Of a stretch of DNA of 64,000 bases, positions 8,950 through 17,476 are shown piece by piece. Numbering within the stretch: position 1 is the first letter of the stretch; every line of letters starts with the position of its first letter. The stretch is from NCBI RefSeq assembly GCF_000829465.1, contig NZ_JXAL01000003.1, forward strand, positions 180,574 through 244,573, written 5' to 3'. The translations under genes and the position numbers were made by a program. The stretch comes from Cohnella kolymensis (GTDB taxonomy: Bacteria; Bacillota; Bacilli; Paenibacillales; Paenibacillaceae). The notes below the pieces were generated by a model. It did no database searches, was not told where the DNA came from, and saw nothing but the letters and a program-made list of their open reading frames with translations.

Positions 8950-9249
8950 TAAACATGCAACAAGCGGTGTCCCAAAGAGACGCAAGCGCCCTTAGTTTGT
9001 GAATGACCAACTCGTCTTCACAGGGAGATAGCAGTTGACGATGACTGACTTTTCTATGCTTAGATTCATTATAAAATAGTCATAAAAATATGAATAATCA
9101 CATTTCTTTATATAATTTATTTATGGATTCAATAATAGTAGGGGAGAAACACTGGATTTATACTAATAAGACACCTAACAGGAGTTAATAGATTCTTTAT
9201 CAAAATTTTGTATAAGAGCGAACGTATCAAAGAGAACAGGTAGAGAGAT
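8950..9249. other. AT-rich non-coding stretch
   Basis: No reading frame with a start, ribosome binding site and plausible product was found. It separates reverse-strand hydrolase sequences from the forward amidase remnant. Confidence 0.55.
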
Positions 9250-9601
9250 TAAAGACTCCTTCCAGTTTCGATTTCCTCAGCTTTACACGGGATTTTATTA
9301 GCACAGAGAGGATCTCCCGCCAGAATAAATGGAGTGGCTAGAAAAAGGATATCAGCTGACCATCCTTGATATGATCCGTGATCAACAGATGAGAACTGAA
9401 ATCTATGGTGCCATTCAAAATGTATCTAATGAGTACGACCTTTTAATTACGCCTACACTTGCCTGTTTGCCAGTGGAAAACAGAACTGACGGAAACACGA
9501 TGGGACCGACTGAAATCAATGGCGAACCGATTGATCCGCTCATCGGATGGTGGATGACTTATTTCACAAACTTTACTGGACATCCTTCCGCATCCATTGC
9601 T
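9250..9601 (+). pseudogene. C-terminal fragment of an amidase-signature enzyme
   Basis: Reading forward gives FPQLYTGFY, stop, HREDLPPE, stop, then MEWLEKGYQLTILDMIRDQQ and DLLITPTLACLPVEN..GHPSASI. This order is typical of the last third of amidase-signature (GatA/AtzF-like) proteins, where ITPT precedes the TGHPAxSVPxG element. Two in-frame stops (around 9297 and 9327) and loss of the catalytic Ser-Ser-Lys part make it non-functional. It breaks off exactly at GHPSASI, where ankyrin repeat sequence begins. Confidence 0.7.
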
Positions 9602-10048
9602 TGGTTTTTGTTCAAAAAGAATGTTGAATTAGAGAGAGCTGTTTTTGACGAGAAGTTATCTGAAGTGGAGAAGCTTTTACAAAAAGGAGCAGATCCAGTG
9701 GTCGGCGTAGGTCCTTTAGGACCCTCAATATTCTCTTTCGCATCGTACTCAAGTGATAATGTTGAACTAGCGAAACTATTTTTAAAATACGGCATGGATG
9801 TTAACGCACGAGAACTATTTACTGAAATGACTATTTTACATGCTTCCGTCATTGAGGGTCGTGTAAACACAGTCAAGTTTTTATTAGAGCAAGGTGCTGA
9901 CCCGACTCTGGACTCATGGCTGGGTGCTCCTTTAGAGATCGCTAAAAGGCAAAGCTTAGAGGATCCAGAAGGCAATTTTAAAGCCATTATTGACTTGCTT
10001 ACTTCTTATATCGAAAAGTTTGAAAATAACACAGCTAGTGCCAGTTAG
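9329..10048 (+). CDS. Ankyrin-repeat protein joined in frame to an amidase fragment
   Basis: From the ATG at 9329 the first 90 residues are amidase C-terminal sequence. After residue 91 the reading continues as ankyrin repeats: VEKLLQKGADP, ELAKLFLKYGMDVNA, TVKFLLEQGADPTL, each with the usual helix-turn-helix spacing. Ankyrin repeats mediate protein binding; free-standing small ones in Firmicutes are often immunity or regulatory proteins. The ankyrin gene seems to have lost its own start when a deletion fused it to the amidase remnant. No good ribosome binding site is visible before 9329, so expression is doubtful. Confidence 0.65.
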   Translation: MEWLEKGYQLTILDMIRDQQMRTEIYGAIQNVSNEYDLLITPTLACLPVENRTDGNTMGPTEINGEPIDPLIGWWMTYFTNFTGHPSASIAWFLFKKNVELERAVFDEKLSEVEKLLQKGADPVVGVGPLGPSIFSFASYSSDNVELAKLFLKYGMDVNARELFTEMTILHASVIEGRVNTVKFLLEQGADPTLDSWLGAPLEIAKRQSLEDPEGNFKAIIDLLTSYIEKFENNTASAS

Positions 10049-10061
10049 GGGGCAGCTAACT

Positions 10062-10439
10062 TTGACCGAATACATCGTTGATAAATGGTACTCAGTGAAG
10101 TTGTTATTCGAAGCTCGAATTACAGGGGAGCCACGACCCGAGTTGATCGATGATGGTTACGATGAATCGAGAACTTTTGAAGAGAGAATATACTTGATTT
10201 ATGCCGATTCTTTTGAAGAAGCATATGAAAAGGCGGAACATGAAGCCAAACTATCCGAAAGCAGTCATACGAATCCTTATGGACTAGTGCAGTGGATTTA
10301 TGTACAGCCGCTGGATTGCTTCACCTGTACGACGAAGGAATAAAAGATAAAACAGAGATATATTCGACGGCAGTTTGATGTGCCAAAGGAAACGACTACC
10401 GATGATGTCGTACGGCGTTTTTTATCCGGAAGCAGATGA
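10062..10439 (+). pseudogene. DUF4288-family small protein, two frameshifts
   Basis: TTG at 10062, with AGGGGGCAG upstream, begins LTEYIVDKWYSVKLLFEARI, the typical opening of DUF4288 proteins. YADSFEEAYEKAEHEA and the Trp-containing VQWIYVQPLDCF follow. After DCF the frame must shift to continue as LYDEGIKDKTEIYSTA and again to FDVPKETTTDDVVRRFL, ending at 10439. The function of the family is unknown; it occurs near toxin-immunity type small genes in Bacillales. Confidence 0.65.
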
Positions 10440-10445
10440 TGAGGA

Positions 10446-10963
10446 ATGATACTGAGAATGAATTTAAAGCGGCTGGAAGAGCAGTTAAAAGCGGGCAACA
10501 TTGAAAGCGCAGTGGAGATGGTTTCGCAAGCAGGACGAACAGGATACATTGAAGCTGTTCCGTTGCTCATCAAACATTTAAAACAGACCGATGATAGCAT
10601 TGTGAGAAATGAAATTGCACTTGTGTTAAGTGACAGGGCTGTGAAGAAGCTGTTGTGGTCATCATTGAATTGCTCAAAGACGCGAGAACCTTGGGTAACC
10701 GGGGCATGTTGTTATATGCTTTAAAGCCGCTCGATTATTCTGAGCACATAGAACGGTTGGCGGATTTTATGATGCAAGGGAATTTTGAACAGAAACATGA
10801 AGCCAAACAATTGATTTTTGAAATGAAAAAGCCTATTCCGACCGGATTAATCGAAAAGCTTAAACTTAAGGTTGAACACGCCATTGTCGATCTAGAAGAA
10901 AGGCTTGATTTCCTTTCTGATGTAGCTGACGAGCTAGATACACTGAAAAGTACAACTTCCTAG
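10446..10963 (+). pseudogene. HEAT-like helical repeat protein, one frameshift
   Basis: The protein starts with MNLKRLEEQLKAGNIESAVE and shows paired-helix repeats (EAVPLLIKHLKQTDDSIVRNEIALVLSD, then VVVIIELLKDARTLGNRGML). Around 10640 the frame shifts: reading GCEEAVVVIIELLKD requires one added base. The reconstructed product is about 170 residues and ends at 10963. HEAT-like repeats bind proteins; no specific role can be given. It sits between DUF4288 and a small unknown gene in the same direction. Confidence 0.6.
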
Positions 10964-10979
10964 GCAGGTGGATCTGGTC

Positions 10980-11237
10980 ATGAAGCACCCAGAACTGTAC
11001 GAGTTAGAATACTTATTTGAGTGCGAGGCATCTGGCATCGAAGCGGGGATTCCATGGGCGTATTGCTTAGCTAAGTTTAGCTTATTGAGAGAGACTAGAA
11101 GCATCGAATTTGAAAGTGAGGGTACTGAAGGTTTGAAGGTTGATTTTGATGAAGAGAATTATGTACTTCCACTAATCATTTATACCAAACCACAAATTGA
11201 AATCGCTTGGGGTACTTCGCTAGATCTGCAGCGATGA
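10980..11237 (+). CDS. Small hypothetical protein
   Basis: ATG at 10980 follows AGGTGGATCTGGTC and gives an 85-residue acidic, soluble protein (MKHPELYELEYLFECEASG..). No family was recognised. It is 16 bp after the HEAT-like gene and probably belongs to the same transcription unit. A complete frame with good ribosome binding site supports a real gene. Confidence 0.55.
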   Translation: MKHPELYELEYLFECEASGIEAGIPWAYCLAKFSLLRETRSIEFESEGTEGLKVDFDEENYVLPLIIYTKPQIEIAWGTSLDLQR

Positions 11238-11280
11238 TGGGTGGAAGGGCTGGTGTGTTCAGCATCCTGACGACTTCAAC

Positions 11281-11321
11281 TCACGGAAAACGGCCGCTAG
11301 GCTCGAAAGCCGTGCGGCCGT
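11281..11321 (-). terminator. Hairpin terminator downstream of the SRPBCC gene
   Basis: ACGGCCGC and GCGGCCGT (11290-11297, 11314-11321) form an 8-bp outer stem with an inner GGCT/AGCC stem and CGAA loop. On the reverse strand it is followed by TTTTCC. It lies 30 bp after the stop of the reverse-strand SRPBCC gene. Confidence 0.6.
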
Positions 11322-11350
11322 AATGAGAAATCCGGTTAACGCATTGAAGC

Positions 11351-11872
11351 TTATTGCATTTGTTCGAGAAATTCCTCCAGATTGTCCCAGGTGGAGGTTA
11401 TCCCCTCCAGCATACCCATATCCAATACTGTCTTGAGCGCCTCTTCCGTCGCATATTCGGCGTGGCTGAGCAGCTTCGTTTTGCCTTCATGCTCGAGAAA
11501 GGACAGCGTAATCAGCGTCTGCGGCATACCCTCTGTAATATTGCCTTCCGCATCCGAGAATGCGTCGGTATATACAATCCGCTCCGGCTCGACGATTTCC
11601 TGGTAAACGACTTTGCTCCATGATTCCATTCCATAATGTTGCTGGCTCTCATCCGTGCATTTCATGCAGAAATGCCATACCCCTCCCTCGCGGAAATCGA
11701 GATTGTTAACGACAATCGGCCAGCCTTTCGGTCCAAACCAGCGCTTTAAATGTTCCGCCTCCGCAAAAGCCCTGAATACCAGCTCCCGCGGCGCATTGAA
11801 AATACGCTCGACTGTAAACTCCCGGCCTTCCACCTTCGAAATCATTTTGTTTGCAGCATTACTGTTGTTCAT
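11351..11872 (-). CDS. SRPBCC (AHSA1/START-like) domain protein
   Basis: The 173-residue protein has the AHSA1 opening FTVERIFNAPRELVFRAFAEAEHLKRWFGPKGW and the terminal helix WDNLEEFLEQM, the hydrophobic-cavity fold that binds small ligands. AGGAGGAGCTC precedes the ATG at 11872. Many relatives in Bacillales are encoded beside ArsR-type regulators; none is present here. Function beyond ligand binding is unknown. An inverted repeat at about 11942-11958 lies in its upstream region. Confidence 0.85.
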   Translation of the reverse strand: MNNSNAANKMISKVEGREFTVERIFNAPRELVFRAFAEAEHLKRWFGPKGWPIVVNNLDFREGGVWHFCMKCTDESQQHYGMESWSKVVYQEIVEPERIVYTDAFSDAEGNITEGMPQTLITLSFLEHEGKTKLLSHAEYATEEALKTVLDMGMLEGITSTWDNLEEFLEQMQ

Positions 11873-11972
11873 TTTAGAGCTCCTCCTTGATTGAATGATA
11901 AGATCAATTTGCTTTATTAAAATATTTCATAGTAGGAATATTCCTGTAAAGGAATATTTTTAACATTAGATG

Positions 11973-12016
11973 ACCCCCATTGCGCAAATAATGCTGCTAA
12001 GTTTTCCAATGGGGGT
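11973..12016. repeat. Inverted repeat at the end of the second anti-sigma gene
   Basis: ACCCCCATTG (11973-11982) pairs perfectly with CAATGGGGGT (12007-12016). The structure overlaps the last codons of the reverse-strand anti-sigma gene. A T-rich tract follows only in the forward direction, so it may terminate forward transcripts or simply protect the 3' end of the reverse mRNA. Confidence 0.5.
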
Positions 12017-13671
12017 TATTTTTATTTATTGCCTCCGGGATCAATTGAAGCTTAACTGGTAACGCTCGCCGATCGTGAGTAATGAATATGATAAAGTCGC
12101 GAGCTGACATTAATTTATCAAGTTCTGCTTGTGTATAATCGCCATAACGCGTTTCAAATCGCAAACTGTATAAAAATCCTCCGTCTGTTGCTTTGGAAAA
12201 CATTATAGGCTGAACACCGCCAATGGCGATATCCGAGGCGGGGAGGACCTCTACTTTATAAGATGAGAGTTCTTCCGGCATAATCTGGGTGTCAGAGAAA
12301 AGCAAAACATGATAGGCAACTCCCTTCAGAGGAGCCGATCCTGGAGGCTCTTCCATAGTGACCAATGTGCTTTCTATTGATTCGCCTTTGAGCACCTTCT
12401 CGCTTTCAATAGGGCCAACTGTTTGAGTTTGTAACTTGGTAACTCTCAGACTTTCAACAACCGCTCCTTGATCATCATAAAGTTCCTTTTGTAACAACAT
12501 GCCCATGTCCTTATCCACCCATAGCTTGTATCTGGAAGCATTCGTTTTTTTTAGTTTGTTCCGCCGGCAGTTTTCCTTCAACCACATACACGTGCCGCCC
12601 TAACAGTGATTCATCCTTCGCAAAAGACCACAAACTCACATCAACTGCGAGCCACGCATGAGTGCTGAAAGGTGCAACAATTGTCTGCGTGGTTGTTTTA
12701 TAAACAGAAGACGGAGTTCCGGTTACTCCTGGGGAGACAAAAGAGAATTTTCGCTCATTCGATTCGTCTCTTGTCATGGAAAACTGAAACTTCTGAGATA
12801 GTGAATCATTTTTTATTGTGGCTTCGCCACTTAAAAATTGCACGTTTTCATATGGATGAGCCATGCGTTCAATGAATGAAGCTTTCTTTTTTGCATTATT
12901 ATTCAGCTCATCTTTTCGGGTGTCAGCATCCTGCAATACTGACCAATTGATGGTCAGCTTATCTTTGTTCTTAGCCAGTAACTCTTTTGTAAAATTCACA
13001 CATCCAGAACCATCACCAATTTTGACGATCCTATCCTTAGCAAGTTTTGAAGCCAACTTACCCCCTAATATTGCCTTCTCATAATATCGCCGGGTCATTT
13101 CGCTTTCCCAAAACTCATCCTCTGATAAGCCGCTTCGTTTAATACGGTTTGCCATAATATCTCTAATCGGATTGTCTTTCGGCGACTGTTGCAAAGCATC
13201 CCTCTGGAAGGCTATTTCTTTATCTATTTCTTCCTTTGTAGCGACGATGCCCAGTTTTTTAGCGTATTGAACGGTAAGCTCATCTGTAATCATATTGTCG
13301 ATGATTTGCTCGTCACTTATGTTAATCGGAGTCGCGTTAGGTTGTTTATTTACTTCCTCGATGTTTGCTTTGTATAAAAGAAACTCTTCCGGCATGATCC
13401 GGATACCTTCGCCTTCCACAAGCGGCATTTCTGCTTTCGTGGCCGTCTTGCCATGAAACAGATCCGAGAGGGGAGAGACCGTCATACCTATTGCGATGAG
13501 GCCAATGACAAATACTGTGAGATACCCGAGTCTAAAACGCACCGGCCGCCGAGACTTTTCAAGATGTTTTTCATGCCGGGCAACGACTTTATCTACGTGT
13601 GATAATATGGTCGAATCGTCTATAGGCGACTGCTGTAATTTCGTTTCCAGATCTAATCGGTATTGATCCAT
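11997..13671 (-). pseudogene. Membrane anti-sigma factor with SurA-like insert (pair 2), one frameshift
   Basis: From the ATG at 13671 the protein has a 47-residue cytoplasmic part, a membrane helix (about 48-66), then an outer region. Residues about 100-215 (ISDEQIIDNMITDELTVQYA onward, KLGIVATKEEIDKEIAFQRD) look like the N-terminal chaperone domain of SurA/PrsA-type foldases. The rest matches the RseB/LolA-like region of the pair-1 anti-sigma (YKLWVDKDMGMLLQKELYD against YKLWIDEATGMLLKKQLFD). The frame breaks at a run of eight A on the coding strand (complement of 12545-12552); seven A would join TKK directly to TNASRYKLW. The reconstructed length is about 558 residues. ATG overlaps the restored sigma stop as TGATG. 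Either decayed, phase-variable or a sequence error. Confidence 0.72.
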
Positions 13672-14218
13672 CAGTCATTTCCCCTTTCGCTTAGCTTTGC
13701 GAAGTGTGTCCTGGCGTGATGCAGCGAGATTTCACTGTGCCTTCAGGGACGCCGATCGTTTCAGCTATCTCTTTTTGAGTCATGCCGTGGTACGCATATA
13801 GAATCAGAACCTCTCTGTATTTTACCGGCAGCTTCATCACTTGGATCCACGCGTCATTTAGTTGAATGCTCTGAACTGCTGTTGTTTCTGCCGAAGGATG
13901 ATTTCCGTTATTGCCGTCCTCGAACCATTTATCTATCGGGATTACCTTTCGAATAAACCAGGTTGTTTTGTAGTTGAGCGCAGTGTTCCTCGTTATTTTC
14001 AGCAGCCATGTCTTCATTGAAGCTTCACCGCGAAACGTATCGAGCTTTCGAAGTGCTTTGAAGAACACGTCCTGTAAAATATCGTCAGCCATTTCACGCT
14101 TGCCGGATAGGGAGTACGCGTAGTTCCATACGTCTTTTCCATAAGCACGCATGATATCAGTCAGTATTTGATTTTTAGAGTATTCTCCGGTTAAAGCTTT
14201 TAAATAATCAAATTCCAC
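13671..14218 (-). pseudogene. ECF-family sigma factor (pair 2), frameshift near the C-terminus
   Basis: GTG at 14218 after CAGGGGGAATG gives MEFDYLKAL, aligning with the start of the pair-1 sigma. Region 2 (ADDILQDVFFKALRKLDTF) and region 4 (GMTQKEIAETIGVPEGTVKSR) are intact. As read, the frame ends at 13691 with an unusual tail. Adding one base after KSR (around 13714) gives the standard LHHARTHFAKLSERGND and moves the stop to 13671, where it overlaps the anti-sigma ATG. That makes a missing base very likely. The gene is paralogous to the pair-1 sigma at 4417. Confidence 0.82.
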
Positions 14219-14234
14219 CGTGTGCATTCCCCCT

Positions 14235-14275
14235 GTAACAGATAGACAACGCTAAGCAATTAATGGTTCAATTAA
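14235..14275 (-). promoter_or_regulatory. Candidate ECF-type promoter of the second sigma/anti-sigma operon
   Basis: On the reverse strand TTGAACC (about 14272-14266) is followed after about 17 bases by GTCTATC. This parallels the TGTAACC...GTCTATT arrangement before the pair-1 sigma gene. Spacing differs by about one base between the two, so the call is tentative. Confidence 0.4.
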
Positions 14276-14326
14276 TTTGTAAAATATTTCTGTTTAAATA
14301 CTCGACAAGGAGATTCTATAAGTATT

Positions 14327-15031
14327 ATGGGCTCAATTACATTTAACGTTGTTCCTCCGGTAGAAGCGCTCAAAAGCGATGTTGAGTACTTTAGAATTTC
14401 TGAGTATAAGGGTACGGATGGAGTCGCGGTCAAAGTATGTCCGAACGGCCTTCCAGGTATTGTCTTTCAGCATAGCAACGGACAGTCTGCTATCCAAAGT
14501 ATCGTCACTAGCTCAGGGTACACGGTTCAGCACTTGCCGACCTTATATCTGTATGGACAGATCACGGAGCTTGCAGTAATGAATTTCAAAAGCGGCCCGT
14601 ACACTACGGTGCAAGCCGTTCTCAAGCCTCATGCCCTAAAATCACTGTTCGGCATAGACGCATCGACAGTGAGCAACGGTTCCATGATGCCTCATGAATT
14701 CGCCGCTGAAGACCTGAACACTCAATTGATAACGGCCAAGAGCAGTCAGGACTATATTACTCTGTTTAGCACCTTTCTATTGGACAAGCTTAAACAGACC
14801 CACGCCCGGGATCCGTTAATAGAGGAAAGTCTGCATTTTATTCATACCAACATTAGTTCTATCACCGTAAAAAATTTGTTGGCACATTTGCACCTATCGG
14901 AGCGGCAATTTGAAAAGAGGTTTGTTCAGTCCGTAGGAGTTTCACCTCAATTTTATCTGTTCGGGGACGTTAGGATCATTCAACATTGGAACCCAGCTGC
15001 GTTCAAAACCCAGGTAAGTATTCGCACCTAA
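14327..15031 (+). pseudogene. AraC-family regulator truncated in its DNA-binding domain
   Basis: About 210 residues look like an AraC regulator with an N-terminal DUF6597-type domain and the first helix-turn-helix (VKNLLAHLHLSERQFEKRFVQSVGVSPQFYL). Homology stops near 14958. The remaining codons are antisense to a reductase fragment on the other strand, so the second helix-turn-helix is missing. A single complete recognition motif is not enough for normal AraC binding, so the product is probably inactive. AAGGAG lies 14-16 bases before the ATG. Confidence 0.75.
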
Positions 15032-15060
15032 AATGAGCGTGTCGACATGCCCATCTCTGG
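14960..15060 (-). pseudogene. Inverted N-terminal fragment of a dihydrofolate-reductase-like protein
   Basis: The reverse strand encodes GHVDTLILGANTYLGF followed by ERSWVPMLNDPNVPEQ, which is the central part of the RibD C-terminal/DHFR-like family (VDTLLLGRxTYxxF). The C-terminal part of the same kind of protein follows immediately on the forward strand. The fragment is therefore inverted relative to the rest of its gene. Confidence 0.68.
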
Positions 15061-15080
15061 AATGGACGGCTTTGTCCACT

Positions 15081-15431
15081 ATGAAAGCTGTTGCTGAGCA
15101 GTTAACGAACCTGACCAAGGTTGTCTTTTCCACCAAACTAAGAGAAGCTGCTTGGGCAAATACGAGATTATTTGACGGCAACATTGCCGAAGTCGTACGG
15201 AAGCTAAAGGATGAAGAAGGCGAGGATATGCTGATCATGGGCAGCGGGACCATCGCACAGCAGCTTGCGAACGAAGGATTGATTGACGAATACATGTTTA
15301 TAGTCACTCCTGTCGTTGCAGGCGAAGGAAAATTTTTATTTGAACATGTTAAACAATTCAGCCTTTCACTTATTGAAACTAAGTCCTTTAAATCTGGAAA
15401 CATTGTGCTTCATTATGCGGTGAAGAGTTAG
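15081..15431 (+). pseudogene. C-terminal part of a dihydrofolate-reductase-like protein
   Basis: The forward reading AVAEQLTNLTKVVFSTKL followed by GEDMLIMGSGTIAQQLANEG and VVAGEGKFLF is the C-terminal half of the RibD/DHFR-like NADPH-binding family; GSGTIAQQL is the cofactor loop. The N-terminal strand is missing from this orientation and lies partly inverted at 14960-15060. It is unlikely to make a working reductase. Confidence 0.72.
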
Positions 15432-15453
15432 AAACAGGAGGGAAAAAAACGAT

Positions 15454-15945
15454 ATGAAAACTATGTTTCGATACAATTGGCTGGTCAGAGAGGAATGGTA
15501 TCGCTGGTGCGAGGAGGTGCCAGAGGAGGAGTTACTCCGCATCCGTACAGGCGGAGTTGGCGGAATTTTACATACGCTGTTTCATATCATCGACGTCGAG
15601 TGGAGCTGGATTCGGTCCTTGCAGGGAAAATCGGATTTTCAAGAGAATGTTGAAAATTACAGCAGCCTGGAGAAAATCCGTAAGTTGGATGCAGAATTCC
15701 GTACGGAAGTGGAGAACTTTGTTAACTCATGGGATATAAGTATGGAGAATCGGCCGTTTTATGACCCTCAACCAGACGGACGCGTAGATGTCGATGCATG
15801 GGGCGAAGTGATGCGGCACGTTATTGCCCACCAAATCCACCATATCGGGCAATTATCGGTCTGGGCAAGAGAAATAGGTAAGAAGCCTGTGTCGGCAAAC
15901 GTTATAGGAAAAGGTCTTATCCAACCATTAAGTTCAGAGCAATAG
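15454..15945 (+). CDS. DinB-family protein
   Basis: The 163-residue protein is an all-helical DinB/YfiT-type protein with the three metal-binding His: one in LFHIIDVEWSW and the HQIHHIGQL pair. Proteins of this family bind a divalent metal; some are bacillithiol or thiol S-transferases, others are DNA-damage-inducible with unknown role. A strong AGGAGGG site precedes the ATG. It converges with the cupin gene, with 16 bp between their ends. Confidence 0.88.
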   Translation: MKTMFRYNWLVREEWYRWCEEVPEEELLRIRTGGVGGILHTLFHIIDVEWSWIRSLQGKSDFQENVENYSSLEKIRKLDAEFRTEVENFVNSWDISMENRPFYDPQPDGRVDVDAWGEVMRHVIAHQIHHIGQLSVWAREIGKKPVSANVIGKGLIQPLSSEQ

Positions 15946-15961
15946 CCTTTCCGGAACGCAG

Positions 15962-16552
15962 CTATAGCTGACGCTGAGGCATATAAGAGTTTTGTGGGTA
16001 CTGCTGAGTATATGGCTGATTTCGGCAGTTGTTAGGAGGACCAATAAATAATGCGGGTTGCACCGGTGCAATTGCTTTCTTCCATTGATTCTCATCTAAA
16101 CAGTAGGTATGAGCCATAATATTTGCAGGTGTCAATTTTAAGATATCAGATCCCAGTATCACTTGAGGAGTCGGTGCGTTAAAAATGGCCAATAGATGAG
16201 TGTGATCGACTGCAGCCACTTCATAATGCCACCAGCCTTGCGGAACGTTTGCCACATGACCCGGTGCAAGAGGGTAATTTAAAATTTGTTTTGTAAACGG
16301 ATTAAGTATTGACACCGTAACGGCTCCGGAAATACAGTACACCAACTCTGCCGCATTTTGATGATAATGGGGTTCAACAACGTTATTCCTGCTAAGAAAA
16401 ATATCAAGCAGCGACACGTTTTCCAGAGTGTTCAACTGTTGAATACCTAAAACATTGATATAGTTTTGGCTATCTTTTTTTACTAAAGTACTTTGATTTA
16501 GATTAAAAGTGTATTGGGTATTTGGAGATGTGTAATCTATATAGGAAACCAT
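15962..16552 (-). CDS. Cupin-domain protein
   Basis: The 196-residue protein carries the cupin metal motif PHYHQNAAELVYCISGAVTV (about residues 62-81) and the second motif PQGWWHYEV. The fold resembles the oxalate decarboxylase/germin-like single cupins found in Bacillales, some of which are spore-associated. The C-terminus is rich in Pro, Gln, Tyr and Asn (QPYTQQYPQNSYMPQRQL), suggesting a structural or coat-surface role, which is an inference. GAGGTG lies before the ATG at 16552. Confidence 0.78.
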   Translation of the reverse strand: MVSYIDYTSPNTQYTFNLNQSTLVKKDSQNYINVLGIQQLNTLENVSLLDIFLSRNNVVEPHYHQNAAELVYCISGAVTVSILNPFTKQILNYPLAPGHVANVPQGWWHYEVAAVDHTHLLAIFNAPTPQVILGSDILKLTPANIMAHTYCLDENQWKKAIAPVQPALFIGPPNNCRNQPYTQQYPQNSYMPQRQL

Positions 16553-16635
16553 AACTTACTGCACCTCTTTTTTAGTGTGCCTAAAGACTTCAAAGCAAGT
16601 TATGTATGGGCAAATCATGTTGTGCATGTATGTAT

Positions 16636-16667
16636 GAAGACCTCGACAGGGGTCTTCATTTTTTTCT
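16636..16667 (+). terminator. Rho-independent terminator in the cupin/DUF2238 intergenic region
   Basis: GAAGACC (16636-16642) pairs with GGTCTTC (16651-16657) and is followed by a run of T in the forward direction. No forward gene ends just before it, so it may end a short untranslated transcript or read-through from upstream. Confidence 0.6.
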
Positions 16668-16751
16668 TGTGCCATGAGCTTGCAGCTTGGATATGACGAT
16701 GTTACAACGGGAAGAATAAGAACATCTAAACCGATTCGCCTGGAGGATACC

Positions 16752-17432
16752 GTGAACCTGCGTAATTCAAATGCTGATCATTTTGCTTGGCTGTCTCAGT
16801 CTAACTCAAAGCCATTTAAGAAAAACCGGCCTCTTCAGATCATGATCATAGTCTTTGTGATCGTCTGGATTATTACTGCGATCAATCCGGTAAAATTGCG
16901 GGACTGGCTCTTAGACAACCTGCTGCTATGGGTATGTATCGGGATACTTGCCTTTCTGTATCGAAAATTTGCTTTTAGCAACATCTCATACTTTTTTATA
17001 ACCCTGTTTTTGATTTTGCATGCGATAGGTGCTCACTACACTTACCAACAAACGCCGTTTGACGATTGGATGAACTTTCTGGGTCACACCAAACGCGATA
17101 TGTATGACCGGGTTGTGCATTTTGCATTTGGATTACTTCTTGCTCTTCCGGTTCTAGAAATCGTGGTGAGAGTAATGAAATTACGGAGTATTTGGTCGTA
17201 TGTCGTAACGTTCGCAATCTTATTAGCTTCCGGTGCGTTTTTTGAAATTCTGGAGTTACTGGTAGCGTTGGCAGCCGGCGCGCAGGGAGAAAAGTACCTC
17301 GGACTTCAAGGCGATCCAATGGATACGGCGAAAGACATGGCTATGCATGTCATTGGCGCTTTGCCGGCACTCGGTTTGATTGGTTGGTACAGTTACCGTC
17401 AGCATAACAAAGGGAAAAAGGATTTTGTCTAA
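16752..17432 (+). CDS. DUF2238 (YjdF-like) membrane protein
   Basis: GTG at 16752, after CTGGAGGATACC, gives a 226-residue protein with about six hydrophobic segments. DUF2238 motifs are visible: YDRVVHFAFGLLLALPVLE, FFEILELLVA and YLGLQGDPMDTAKDMAMHVIGA, whose DP..D..KD acidic pattern is the family hallmark. The family is an inner-membrane protein of unknown function found across bacteria. An upstream extension to 16674 lacks a ribosome binding site. Confidence 0.85.
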   Translation: MNLRNSNADHFAWLSQSNSKPFKKNRPLQIMIIVFVIVWIITAINPVKLRDWLLDNLLLWVCIGILAFLYRKFAFSNISYFFITLFLILHAIGAHYTYQQTPFDDWMNFLGHTKRDMYDRVVHFAFGLLLALPVLEIVVRVMKLRSIWSYVVTFAILLASGAFFEILELLVALAAGAQGEKYLGLQGDPMDTAKDMAMHVIGALPALGLIGWYSYRQHNKGKKDFV

Positions 17433-17476
17433 TTTTGTGGAATAGTTAGCAAATTACTAATTTTCAGGTGACTCCT

